Positions 1 through 7,329 of a stretch of DNA of 10,605 bases are shown here, piece by piece; position 1 is the first letter of the stretch, and every line of letters starts with the position of its first letter. The position numbers were made by a program, and so were the translations under genes. The notes beneath the pieces are model-generated. The model was not told the origin of the DNA, did not search any database, and saw only the letters and a list, made by a program, of their open reading frames with translations. Origin of the DNA: Deltaproteobacteria bacterium (lineage in GTDB: Bacteria; Desulfobacterota; Desulfobacteria; Desulfobacterales; C00003060); the NCBI GenBank assembly GCA_019309245.1, contig JAFDGP010000057.1, positions 1 to 10,605 of the forward strand. The letters are read 5' to 3'.

Positions 1-436
1 GGATCCCACCTGTGCCCGCATAAAGGCCCTCGGTGTTCTCTCTGACCACCACAAAATCAATATCGTCCGGGCCCTTGTCTTTGACAGGAGTTTCCACCCC
101 TGGATACAACGTCACCGGCCGCAAGTTGATGTACTGGTCCAGGGCAAAACGAAGCTTCAACAAAACCCCCTTTTCCAGGATGCCCGGCGGGACCTCCGGA
201 TCTCCAATGGCACCCAGGTACATGGCATCGCATCGCTTAATGGCCGCCAGGGCTTTCTCGGAAACGGTCTCTCCGGTTTTTTTGTAATGCGCCCCCCCCA
301 GATCAAGCGGGTGCCAGACAAACTCAAAGCCCGCCCTTTGCGAAACACAGCTTAAGACCTTCTGTCCTTCGGCAATCACCTCGGGACCGGTCCCGTCTCC
401 CGGTATTACAGCGATATCATATGTTGTTTTCGTCAT
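1..436 (-). CDS. leuB: 3-isopropylmalate dehydrogenase, N-terminal part (runs off window)
   Basis: This cytoplasmic enzyme oxidises and decarboxylates 3-isopropylmalate to 2-oxoisocaproate with NAD, the third step of leucine synthesis. The first 145 residues are visible. IPGDGTGPEV (residues 11-20) is the typical start of the isocitrate/isopropylmalate dehydrogenase family. R96, R106 (NLRPV) and R132 (VVRENTEGLYAG) fit the family's substrate-binding arginines. L92-L93, just before R96, fit the hydrophobic pair that holds the isopropyl group in isopropylmalate dehydrogenases. RENTEGLYAG is closer to the isocitrate/homoisocitrate and archaeal-type branch than to the RELTGG form of E. coli LeuB, so specificity rests partly on the leuC-leuD context. 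The ATG (434-436) overlaps the leuD stop as ATGA and has no clear Shine-Dalgarno, which suggests translational coupling. The C-terminal half, with the catalytic lysine and aspartates, lies outside the window. Confidence 0.88.
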   Translation of the reverse strand, partial: MTKTTYDIAVIPGDGTGPEVIAEGQKVLSCVSQRAGFEFVWHPLDLGGAHYKKTGETVSEKALAAIKRCDAMYLGAIGDPEVPPGILEKGVLLKLRFALDQYINLRPVTLYPGVETPVKDKGPDDIDFVVVRENTEGLYAGTGGI

Positions 437-924
437 CGTTTTTTCAACACGTAAGCCATCAGGCCCCCAGAGGCAATCAGATCTTGCATGAACGACGGCA
501 TCGGATGCGCAGAGAAACGCCGTGCGTTTGCGTGGTTTATGATCTCACCCGAATCCGGATCAACCGATACCCGGTCCCCGGAGGCAATGCCCTCAGCAAC
601 ACCATCCGCCTCAAAAATTGCCAAACCCATGTTCAAGGCGTTCCTAAAAAAAATCCGGGCAAAACTCTCAGCCACCACGCACGCGATACCGGCCCCTTTT
701 ATCGCCATGGGGGCGTGTTCTCTGGAAGAACCACAGCCAAAATTGCGACCCGCCACAATGATATCGCCCCGGACGATTTTTTTTGAAAAGTTCGGGTCCA
801 CACCTTCCATGCAGTGCCTGCCCAGCTCGGCGCTGTCAGTAGTCACCAAATAGGGTGCCGGAATAATGACATCGGTGTCAATGTTGTCACCAAACGTCCA
901 GGCCTTTCCTTCAATTCTTCCCAT
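433..924 (-). CDS. leuD: 3-isopropylmalate dehydratase small subunit
   Basis: This is the small (swivelling domain) subunit of isopropylmalate isomerase. With LeuC it converts 2-isopropylmalate to 3-isopropylmalate in the cytoplasm. At 163 residues it is the short LeuD form found in archaea and many deltaproteobacteria, not the roughly 200-residue enterobacterial form. Landmarks are FGDNIDTDVI (11-20), the specificity loop YLVTT (25-29) and the aconitase-superfamily segment NFGCGSSREHAP (61-72). A Val after YL is, as I recall, typical of isopropylmalate isomerases, whereas homoaconitases have Arg there, so leucine synthesis is favoured. The start lies 17 bases after the leuC stop, with AGGGG about 6 bases before the ATG. 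The stop TGA (433-435) overlaps the leuB start. A homoaconitase-like or citraconate role is less likely but not excluded from sequence alone. Confidence 0.92.
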   Translation of the reverse strand: MGRIEGKAWTFGDNIDTDVIIPAPYLVTTDSAELGRHCMEGVDPNFSKKIVRGDIIVAGRNFGCGSSREHAPMAIKGAGIACVVAESFARIFFRNALNMGLAIFEADGVAEGIASGDRVSVDPDSGEIINHANARRFSAHPMPSFMQDLIASGGLMAYVLKKR

Positions 925-941
925 CCTCGTCCCCTACGGCT

Positions 942-2204
942 TTACAGCTCTTCCGGCCCGGCCACGCGGCCCAGCACGGCTGAGGCCGCCGCCACGGCCG
1001 GCCCTGCCAGATAGACCTCGCTGGACGGGTGCCCCATCCTGCCCACAAAATTCCGGTTGGTCGTTGCCACCGCTTTCTCACCCGGTCCCAGAATGCCCAT
1101 AAACCCGCCCAGACATGGCCCGCACGTGGGCGGGCTGATGATCCCCTGAGCATCCAGAATGATATCAAACAGGCCTTCTTCCATGGCCTGCCGATACACC
1201 GTGGGGCTTCCGGGAATCACGATAAGGCGCACCTTTGGATCCACTTTCCGACCCTTGAGCACCGCCGCGGCCATTCGCAAGTCCTCGATCCGTCCGTTCG
1301 TACAGGATCCGATCACCACCTGATCAACCGCAACGGTCCCCACCTCCTGAACCGCACGCGTATTGTCTGGCAAATGCGGACAGGCAACCTGAAGCTCAAT
1401 CCCGGATGCGTCATAGACCCGCTCTTGCACATACTCGGCGTCCGGATCACTCTCATAGACCTGAAAGGGCCGCGTTGCCCGCTTTTGCACATAGTCCCGT
1501 GTCTTTTGGTCCGGCGCCACGATGCCGCTTTTGGCACCAGCCTCAACGGCCATGTTGCACATGGTCATGCGTTCCGATACTGACAGTGCCTCAATGGCCT
1601 CTCCGGTAAACTCCATGGCCCTGTATGTAGCGCCGTCTACCCCGATGTCGCCGATGGTATACAGAATCAAGTCTTTTCCAGTTACCCACGGCCTGCAGCG
1701 GCTCTTGTAGGTAAATTTCATGGATTGCGGCACCTTGAACCACACCTCGCCTGTCACCATGGCGGCAGCGATGTCCGTACTGCCCACTCCGGTAGCAAAG
1801 GCCCCCAGCGCGCCATCTGTGCAGGTATGGCTGTCGGCGCCGATGACGATCTCCCCGGGCAGCACAAGGCCTTGCTCGGGCAACAACACGTGCTCAATGC
1901 CCATGCGGCCCAGTTCAAAAAAGTGCTTGATTCCGTACCGGGCGGCAAAACGGCGCATCACCTGAACCTGTTCGGCAGACCGGATATCCTTGTTCGGGAC
2001 AAAATGGTCCGGCACCAGGGCAATTCTGTCCGCATCGAACACCGTTTCCACCCCGGCACTTTCAAAGACCTCGATCGCAATCGGTGCCGTGATATCATTG
2101 GCCAAAGCCAGGTCGATCTGAACACTGAGAAGCTCCCCCGGCGTTACCGCCTCCCGTCCCGCGTGAGCAGCCAGGATTTTTTCCGTGATCGTCCGGCCCA
2201 TCAT
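942..2204 (-). CDS. leuC: 3-isopropylmalate dehydratase large subunit
   Basis: This is the catalytic [4Fe-4S] subunit of isopropylmalate isomerase, a partner of LeuD. At 420 residues it has the usual length of the short LeuC type (the enterobacterial form is about 466). C301 (VVIGSCTNGR) and C361 with C364 (PPTCGPCLGG) are the three cluster ligands. VPDHFVPNKDI (64-74) and GADSHTCTDGALGAFATGVGSTD (starting at 122) are family signatures. Two consecutive ATG codons are possible starts (2204 and 2201). The first is chosen because it makes an ATGA overlap with the pssA stop and sits 5 bases after AGGAG, the best ribosome binding site in the operon. Starting at the second ATG would remove only one residue. 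The leuD gene follows after 17 bases. Confidence 0.94.
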   Translation of the reverse strand: MMGRTITEKILAAHAGREAVTPGELLSVQIDLALANDITAPIAIEVFESAGVETVFDADRIALVPDHFVPNKDIRSAEQVQVMRRFAARYGIKHFFELGRMGIEHVLLPEQGLVLPGEIVIGADSHTCTDGALGAFATGVGSTDIAAAMVTGEVWFKVPQSMKFTYKSRCRPWVTGKDLILYTIGDIGVDGATYRAMEFTGEAIEALSVSERMTMCNMAVEAGAKSGIVAPDQKTRDYVQKRATRPFQVYESDPDAEYVQERVYDASGIELQVACPHLPDNTRAVQEVGTVAVDQVVIGSCTNGRIEDLRMAAAVLKGRKVDPKVRLIVIPGSPTVYRQAMEEGLFDIILDAQGIISPPTCGPCLGGFMGILGPGEKAVATTNRNFVGRMGHPSSEVYLAGPAVAAASAVLGRVAGPEEL

Positions 2205-2980
2205 GTCGTCTCCTGAGAAGGGGCCTCCGCTCGATCGGCGCCCTGAGGTTGGTTAGCCTGCCTGTGGCGCAACGTAACAAAAGGACCGGAAACCACATAC
2301 GCCAGCATAATCACAAACAATGCAATGCTTGGCTCAGCGGCGATCACGATCGCCAGAAGAATGAAAAACACGAGCATGTTGAACCGCATCGCCCTAAACA
2401 AGCCCGCCCGCTTAAAGCTGTAATACTTGACCGTGCTCACCATCAAAAAGGACAACACGTAAATCATGATCAAGATGGTCACGTGCCGGGCGGTCCCTGT
2501 ACCGCCCAGACGGTTCATCACCAAAACCGTCGTGGCAATCATAGAGGCTGCCGCCGGTATTGGAAGACCCATAAAGTATGCACTACTGACCCGGTCTGCC
2601 AGGGTATTAAACCGCGCCAGGCGAAGAATCCCGCAGGCCACAAAGAGCAACGCGGCCAGCCAGCCCAACCGCCCGAAGGGCTCCAGGGCCCACAGGTACA
2701 CCAGCACTCCCGGGGCCACACCAAAGGACACGGCATCACTGAGAGAATCGTATTCCAGGCCGAACTTGCTCATCGTACCGGTTACCCGGGCGATCTTGCC
2801 GTCCAAGGCATCAAAAACCGTGGCGATCAGAATCGCCACGGAGGCCTTTGTAAAACCGCCCTGGATGGCGGCAATAATCGCATAAAAGCCACAAAAAAGG
2901 TTGGCTGATGTAAACAGGTTCGGCAGCACATAAATCCGCCGCTGTCTTTTCCTTCTGTCCGACCGTCTTCTACGCTTCAT
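2201..2980 (-). CDS. pssA: CDP-diacylglycerol--serine O-phosphatidyltransferase
   Basis: This inner-membrane enzyme makes phosphatidylserine from CDP-diacylglycerol and serine; the adjacent Psd then decarboxylates the product to phosphatidylethanolamine. The protein has 259 residues. The CDP-alcohol phosphatidyltransferase motif DG-x2-AR-x8-G-x3-D-x3-D is complete at residues 60-82 (D60, G61, A64, R65, G74, D78, D82; D57 is also present). The metal- and substrate-binding aspartates are therefore intact. LRLARFN (119-125) is typical of the membrane-type serine transferases. The N-terminus is very basic (residues 2-15 mostly K/R). Several hydrophobic segments follow, including about 86-99, 106-118 and a long pair near the C-terminus. 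The ATG at 2978-2980 overlaps the psd stop as ATGA. The open frame continues upstream to 3187, but that part only shadows psd. The stop overlaps the leuC start. Confidence 0.94.
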   Translation of the reverse strand: MKRRRRSDRRKRQRRIYVLPNLFTSANLFCGFYAIIAAIQGGFTKASVAILIATVFDALDGKIARVTGTMSKFGLEYDSLSDAVSFGVAPGVLVYLWALEPFGRLGWLAALLFVACGILRLARFNTLADRVSSAYFMGLPIPAAASMIATTVLVMNRLGGTGTARHVTILIMIYVLSFLMVSTVKYYSFKRAGLFRAMRFNMLVFFILLAIVIAAEPSIALFVIMLAYVVSGPFVTLRHRQANQPQGADRAEAPSQETT

Positions 2981-3735
2981 GACAGATGCCCCACAATGGA
3001 TAACCCCGCCAACACCTTGTCGCCGACACACACGGCGGGTTTCGTGTCCGTCGGAAGATAAAGATCCACCCGGGAGCCGAAACAGATGATGCCGAAACGC
3101 TGTCCGCGGCTCAACCGCTCCCCGGGGTGGATCCGGCATACAATACGCCTGGCAATCAGCCCTGCAATCTGTACAACGACCATGCACCGGCCGTCGTGTA
3201 GTTTCAGGACCACCGCGTTGTGTTCGTTATCCCTGGATGCCTTGTCCAGGTTTGCAGAAAAAAAACAGCCCGGATGATATTGGACGTCTACCACTGTCGC
3301 GTCATCCGGGATGCGATTCACGTGGACGTTGAACACCGACATGAACACACTAATTTTAAGAGCCTGCTCCGAGGTAAACGGACACAGCCCAGTCTCCACA
3401 CAAACGATCTTGCCGTCCGCCGGAGACACAACCACCCCAGGTTGCGCGGGGATTAACCGATCCGGATCTCTGAAAAAAAAGACGGTGAACACCGTGGCGA
3501 TCAAAAAAAAGAGGGCCGCTGCACCGAAGCCCAATGCGCCAAGGTAAAGAGTCACAAAGGCTAAACCCGCAATGATCGGCATCCCTTCAGGAGCAATGCC
3601 GATCAGCCTTCTATTCCGCCCGTCCCCGGGCACGGTCTGCTGACCCAAAGCACCGGATCCATTGATCGGCTCAACGCAATCCGTCTCGGGCGCACCCTGC
3701 GATGTTTTTTTGCAATTATATCTTTTTTCAGTCAT
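2977..3735 (-). CDS. psd: Phosphatidylserine decarboxylase proenzyme (short, Psd-A type)
   Basis: This enzyme decarboxylates phosphatidylserine to phosphatidylethanolamine at the inner membrane. The family is made as a proenzyme that cleaves itself into beta and alpha chains and leaves a pyruvoyl group. The predicted cleavage is between G220 and S221 in FGSR, so S221 would become the pyruvoyl. D107 (SPADGKI) and H138 (FNVHVNR) match the conserved residues of self-cleavage and catalysis. A hydrophobic stretch (about 53-88) next to IAPEGMP should anchor the N-terminus. The protein has 252 residues. About 40 of them precede the family's usual starting region (IAPEG at 47-51); this tail is polar, contains two cysteines and has no recognised motif. 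The ATG has no clear Shine-Dalgarno, and a GTG at codon 35 is a possible alternative. Pairing with pssA supports the call. Confidence 0.93.
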   Translation of the reverse strand: MTEKRYNCKKTSQGAPETDCVEPINGSGALGQQTVPGDGRNRRLIGIAPEGMPIIAGLAFVTLYLGALGFGAAALFFLIATVFTVFFFRDPDRLIPAQPGVVVSPADGKIVCVETGLCPFTSEQALKISVFMSVFNVHVNRIPDDATVVDVQYHPGCFFSANLDKASRDNEHNAVVLKLHDGRCMVVVQIAGLIARRIVCRIHPGERLSRGQRFGIICFGSRVDLYLPTDTKPAVCVGDKVLAGLSIVGHLS

Positions 3736-3812
3736 TTGTCAACCAACCGAGAGCAAAGCACACATGTTCAATGAAACGATGACCTCCACCCCCAACCCGG
3801 ATTTTGTCCACT
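3736..3812 (-). other. Noncoding gap tsaB-psd
   Basis: This 77-base gap is the only sizeable break in the leftward gene chain. Read on the minus strand, I see no hairpin followed by a T-run (no intrinsic terminator) and no good -35/-10 pair. An internal promoter for the lipid and leucine part of the operon cannot be excluded, but it is not visible. No short ORF with a ribosome binding site is apparent. Confidence 0.5.
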
Positions 3813-4526
3813 TTAAACCACGTCCTTTGGGCAGGGCGACAAGCCGTTGCGTTTCAGCTCCGCATCCGACTTACGCAGATAGCAGGGAACAAGGACCGCA
3901 GGGTCACAGCCCGCCCCGGCTCTGATCTGCTGTGCCCCGATGTGGGCGACGATAACACTGCGGGGCGTATTTAGATATTCGGGGGCAAACCACGCCTGCG
4001 GACCCAGCCGTTGTTTGATAATCTTCTTGTATACCACAGTTCCATCGCCTACAAAAAGGCAAGGTTCGGTCATTTGTGACAGCCAGGCCTCCGGATCGGC
4101 GGCAACCTCCGGCATCACTTCTTGCCACTGCCCAACCGGATCCCACCGGTAAAGGGCGGTAAAAATCTGCCCTTTCCGGGCATCCAGCATCGGACAAACC
4201 AGTTCCCGAGAGCACGGAAACTGAAAGGCCAAGGCCTTCAGCGTCGATACCGCAGCTACGGGTTTTCCCGTCGCAAAAGCAAGGCCCTTGACGGTGCTGA
4301 CCCCGATTCGCAATCCGGTAAAACTCCCAGGGCCCACTGTCACTGCAAACGCGTCGCATTGATCCAAGACCAGCCCGGACAACCGCAGGGCCGTATCAAC
4401 ACATCTCAAGAGACGCTGTGCGTGCGTCTTTTTTCGGGTCACCTCCAAAGAGGCAACCAACTGGTCGTCTCTCAAAACGGCCACCCCGGCCGTCCACGTA
4501 GAGGTGTCAACCGCCAGCAGATTCAC
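3813..4526 (-). CDS. tsaB: tRNA threonylcarbamoyladenosine biosynthesis protein TsaB
   Basis: TsaB is the non-catalytic partner of TsaD in the complex (with TsaE) that transfers threonylcarbamoyl to A37 of ANN-decoding tRNAs. The protein begins NLLAVDTST, the ASKHA-fold phosphate-1 region, and carries GPGSFTGLRIG at about 65-75, the family hallmark. The start is taken as GTG at 4524-4526: it gives 237 residues, places LLAVDTST at the extreme N-terminus as in other TsaB proteins, and forms a GTGA overlap with the lon stop like other junctions in this operon. An ATG at 4574 would add 16 residues (MPKAAKAVQGQGPGPV) that overlap lon and resemble nothing known in the family. The ribosome binding site is weak (AGG about 7 bases before the GTG). 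tsaB has no fixed genomic neighbours, so the lon and psd context says little about its role. Confidence 0.9.
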   Translation of the reverse strand: MNLLAVDTSTWTAGVAVLRDDQLVASLEVTRKKTHAQRLLRCVDTALRLSGLVLDQCDAFAVTVGPGSFTGLRIGVSTVKGLAFATGKPVAAVSTLKALAFQFPCSRELVCPMLDARKGQIFTALYRWDPVGQWQEVMPEVAADPEAWLSQMTEPCLFVGDGTVVYKKIIKQRLGPQAWFAPEYLNTPRSVIVAHIGAQQIRAGAGCDPAVLVPCYLRKSDAELKRNGLSPCPKDVV

Positions 4527-6934
4527 GACCGGACCTGGCCCTTGGCCTTGGACCGCTTTGGCGGCTTTGGGCACAACACGTGTTTCAAGACCTCGTCCAT
4601 AGAACGCACAGGGATAAAGGTAAGTTTTCGTCTTACACGCGACGGAATTTCAGCCAGGTCCTTTTGATTTTGTTCGGGAATGATCACCTTAAAGACCTTT
4701 GCCCTCAAGGCCGCCAGCGCCTTGTCCTTGACCCCGCCGACGGGCAGAACCCGTCCCCGCAGGGTAATCTCTCCGGTCATGGCAATGTCCCTGCGTACCG
4801 GCCTGCCGCTTAACGCCGACACAAGCGCAGTGGCCATGGTTACCCCGGCAGAGGGCCCATCTTTTGGAATGGCCCCGGCCGGCACGTGAATATGAAGGTC
4901 CTTTTCCTCGTAAAACCCTGCCCGGATTCCCAGGGCCTTGGCATGAGACCTGGCATAGGACAACGCGGCTTTTGCAGACTCCTGCATGACTTCACCGAGC
5001 TGGCCTGTCAGCGTCAACTCGCCCTTGCCCTGCATGGTGGCAGCTTCCACATAGAGCATTTCACCGCCGGCCTGGGTCCAGGCAAGGCCCGAGGCGACAC
5101 CGACTTCGTGTTCATCTTGCCCCGGTTCCGGAAGAAACTTGGCCACCCCCAAAAATCGATGCACATTGCCGCGGGTTATCAGGAAAGGCCCTTTTTTTCC
5201 TTCGGCCACCCGGCGCGCGATTTTCCGGCACACGGTCGCGATCTCTCGTTCCAGGTTCCTGAGTCCGGCCTCAAGCGTGTACTCGGCGATGATCTTGCGG
5301 ATCGCTTCGGGCGAAAACCGAACAGCCACGTGGGCAATGCCGTTGTCTTTGAGCTGGCGAGGCACCAAAAAGCGCTGCGCGATGGCCAGTTTTTCTTCCT
5401 GGGTGTATCCTGTCAGCTCGATAATCTCCATACGATCCCTCAACGCCGAAGGGATGGGATCGGCAAGGTTTGCCGTGGTGATAAAAAGCACTCTGGACAG
5501 ATCAAACGGAAGGTTGATATAATGATCGCTAAATTCCGTATTTTGTTCGGGATCCAACACCTCCAGCAAAGCCGCCGCCGGGTCTCCGCGGAAATCGGTT
5601 CCGATTTTGTCCACCTCATCCATCATGAAGACCGGGTTGTTGGTTCCGCACTGCTTCAGTCCCTGCAGGATCCGCCCCGGCAGAGCCCCCACATACGTGC
5701 GCCGATGCCCCCGGATTTCCGCCTCGTCTCGCACCCCCCCCAACGAAATCCGAAAAAACCGTCGGTTCATAGCCCGAGCGATCGACTTGCCCAGGGAGGT
5801 CTTACCCACCCCGGGAGGACCTACGAAACACAGAATCGGGCCCTTCATTTGCTTGTTCAGTTTTCGAACGCTCAGATATTCCAAAATGCGATCTTTGACT
5901 TTTTGAAGATTATAGTGGTCCTCATCCAGGACCCGCTTGGCCTTCTCGATATCCAGCACATCCTGGGTCGATCGCTTCCAGGGAAGCTCCACCATCCAGT
6001 CCAGGTAGGTCCGCACAATCGAGGCCTCCGCGCTGTCTGGATGCATCTGTTCAAGGCGACTGAGCTGCTTATCTACTTCTTTTTTGGCCCTTCGGGACAT
6101 CTTGGCCTTGGAAATCCGGGCCTTATATTCCGCAATCTCCCGGGTACGGTCATCCATGTCTCCCAACTCTTTGTGGATCGCTCGCATCTCCTCTCGAAGG
6201 AAATACTCCCGCTGGGTCTTTGAAATCTCTTCTCTGGCATGAGACCGGATCTTGGCCTGCATGGCCGACAGCTCCAGTTCCCTGCTCAGCAAATGGTTGA
6301 CCCGGCGCAGCCGTTCTATCGGATGGTCGGTTTCCAGCAACGCCTGTGCCTCCTCGGTCTTAAGTCGCAAATTGGAGGCCGCCAGGTCCGCAAGGCGAGC
6401 CGGATCCTCAATACTCTGCAAGATCGCACTGACCTCGCCACTGAGCTCGCCCCGGAATTCCAGAATCTTTTCGCCCTGTTCACAGACATTACGCATCAAG
6501 GCCTGGATCTCCAAGTCGGGCTCCTGGGCTGGAGGCTCGTCGATTTTTTCTATCTTTACTTTATAAAAAGGCTTGTTCTCCAGGTATGCCACGATCCTGG
6601 CTCTGGCCAAGCCCTGAACCAAGAGCTTCGCCCTGCCGTCAGGCAGCTTGAGCATGGGCAAAATCATGGCTACGGTTCCCACCTCGAAGATTTCTTCGGG
6701 CTGCGGATTTTCCACGGCGGCATCCCGCTGAGTAGCCAACAACAACAGTCGATCTTGTGCCAAGGCGGCATCCACGGCCCGTACCGAGCGTTCTCGGCCC
6801 ACAAAAAGTGGAACCACCATATAATTAAACACCACGATATCACGAACCGGCAGCAAAGGCAGAACCGGTGGGATATCCACTGGTTCATCATCGTCCATGA
6901 TGCCTACGCGATCATCTCTATCGATCTGAGCCAC
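4523..6934 (-). CDS. lon: ATP-dependent endopeptidase Lon
   Basis: Lon is a cytoplasmic homo-oligomeric AAA+ serine protease that degrades misfolded and specific regulatory proteins. The 803-residue length is normal for LonA. The N-terminal substrate-binding domain starts near LPLLPVRDIVVFNYMVVPLFVGR (from 26) and is followed by a helical region (about 190-300). The AAA+ module has Walker A GPPGVGKT (372-379) and Walker B VFMMDE (435-440). The protease domain has KDGPSAG with catalytic S695 and, 43 residues later, K738, the same spacing as S679-K722 in E. coli Lon. All key residues are intact. The start is GTG at 6932-6934, supported by AGGGAAG 7 bases upstream; the next in-frame ATG (residue 13) has a poorer site. 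The C-terminal tail is short and basic (PKPPKRSKAKGQVRS). It is the first gene of the leftward operon. Confidence 0.97.
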   Translation of the reverse strand: MAQIDRDDRVGIMDDDEPVDIPPVLPLLPVRDIVVFNYMVVPLFVGRERSVRAVDAALAQDRLLLLATQRDAAVENPQPEEIFEVGTVAMILPMLKLPDGRAKLLVQGLARARIVAYLENKPFYKVKIEKIDEPPAQEPDLEIQALMRNVCEQGEKILEFRGELSGEVSAILQSIEDPARLADLAASNLRLKTEEAQALLETDHPIERLRRVNHLLSRELELSAMQAKIRSHAREEISKTQREYFLREEMRAIHKELGDMDDRTREIAEYKARISKAKMSRRAKKEVDKQLSRLEQMHPDSAEASIVRTYLDWMVELPWKRSTQDVLDIEKAKRVLDEDHYNLQKVKDRILEYLSVRKLNKQMKGPILCFVGPPGVGKTSLGKSIARAMNRRFFRISLGGVRDEAEIRGHRRTYVGALPGRILQGLKQCGTNNPVFMMDEVDKIGTDFRGDPAAALLEVLDPEQNTEFSDHYINLPFDLSRVLFITTANLADPIPSALRDRMEIIELTGYTQEEKLAIAQRFLVPRQLKDNGIAHVAVRFSPEAIRKIIAEYTLEAGLRNLEREIATVCRKIARRVAEGKKGPFLITRGNVHRFLGVAKFLPEPGQDEHEVGVASGLAWTQAGGEMLYVEAATMQGKGELTLTGQLGEVMQESAKAALSYARSHAKALGIRAGFYEEKDLHIHVPAGAIPKDGPSAGVTMATALVSALSGRPVRRDIAMTGEITLRGRVLPVGGVKDKALAALRAKVFKVIIPEQNQKDLAEIPSRVRRKLTFIPVRSMDEVLKHVLCPKPPKRSKAKGQVRS

Positions 6935-6941
6935 GATCGTG

Positions 6942-6949
6942 CTTCCCTT
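6942..6949 (-). promoter_or_regulatory. Ribosome binding site of lon
   Basis: AAGGGAAG on the minus strand lies 7 bases before the GTG at 6934. It decides for the GTG start over the internal ATG 12 codons later. Confidence 0.7.
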
Positions 6950-6979
6950 TCAGTCTCATGTGCGGAGTCTATAAAATTG

Positions 6980-7007
6980 ATTATAGGATTTTATACGGTC
7001 CTGACAA
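6980..7007 (-). promoter_or_regulatory. Sigma-70-type promoter of the lon operon
   Basis: On the minus strand, TTGTCA (7007-7002; one mismatch to consensus) is followed after 16 bases by TATAAT (6985-6980; exact consensus). Transcription would start near 6973, giving a 5' leader of about 40 bases that includes the lon ribosome binding site. I see no CIRCE element and no sigma-32-like -35/-10 pair, so a heat-shock control of the classical types is not evident. Confidence 0.75.
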
Positions 7008-7022
7008 CAAGAATCTTCTCCA

Positions 7023-7105
7023 CCCGGATCCACCGCTGAGTTTGCCGGAGATGCAAGGCGGCGGATCCGGGCCAGCCCAAATCCACCGCCAAAAAAACGA
7101 AGATC
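7023..7105 (-). repeat. Left (shorter) copy of the inverted repeat
   Basis: Read on the minus strand, this copy runs from GATCTTCG plus a 7-T run, through CGGTGGATTTGGGC and CCGGATCCGC, to CCGCCTTGCATCTCCGG and a terminal GGTGGATCCGGG. Its outer end lies about 15 bases from the lon -35 box. Confidence 0.7.
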
Positions 7106-7125
7106 GGACTTTTATGGCATGATTG

Positions 7126-7176
7126 CAGCGTGTTGAACGAAAACGCTGGTTGAAACCCTTCACTTGGCTTCAGCGT
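7126..7176. other. Centre of the repeat element with alternative hairpins
   Basis: CAGCGT (7126-7131) can pair with ACGCTG (7143-7148), extending to a 9-base stem with one mismatch and a 5-base loop (7135-7139). A second CAGCGT (7171-7176) can pair with the same ACGCTG. The two stems are mutually exclusive. No T-run follows, so this is not a normal intrinsic terminator. Confidence 0.5.
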
Positions 7177-7191
7177 GGGCAGATCCATTTT

Positions 7192-7329
7192 GATCTTCGT
7201 TTTTTTGGCCCTTCGGGGATACCGATTTTACCGGATCTGCTTTGTTGGTGGGCGCTTGAAGTACAACAGTACGTCGGCACGCCCACCGCCTCGCATCTCC
7301 GGCAATCTCGGCAACCGGTGGATTTGGGC
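7192..7329 (+). repeat. Right (longer) copy of the inverted repeat
   Basis: This copy matches the left copy in its 18-base start, CCGGATCTGC, the GCATCTCCGGCAA block and the final CGGTGGATTTGGGC. It also has a C-TTCG-G tetraloop hairpin (CCCTTCGGGG, 7209-7218) and a hairpin whose stem GGTGGGCG (7247-7254) pairs with CGCCCACC (7280-7287) around an inner GTAC-AACA-GTAC. GCAGATCC (7179-7186) pairs with GGATCTGC (7233-7240) around its first half. Confidence 0.7.

Noticed and set aside
2249..2908. A 219-codon open frame on the plus strand opposite pssA
   Set aside because: It is antisense to a clear pssA; the translation is rich in His, Gln and Arg with no recognisable family.
2981..3187. N-terminal extension of PssA (open frame to 3187)
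   Set aside because: It lies inside psd, has no family similarity, and the ATG at 2980 with an ATGA overlap and the basic start of the mature family fits better.
4886..6223. A 445-codon open frame on the plus strand opposite lon
   Set aside because: It lies wholly antisense to a full-length, intact lon, has a low-complexity His/Gln/Pro-rich translation with no domain, and is the mirror of GC-rich codon use.
7088..7218. Intrinsic terminators at the A7/T7 runs in the repeat copies
   Set aside because: In the right copy the CCCTTCGGGG hairpin comes after the T-run on the plus strand and is followed by A's on the minus strand; no stem is directly followed by T's on either strand.
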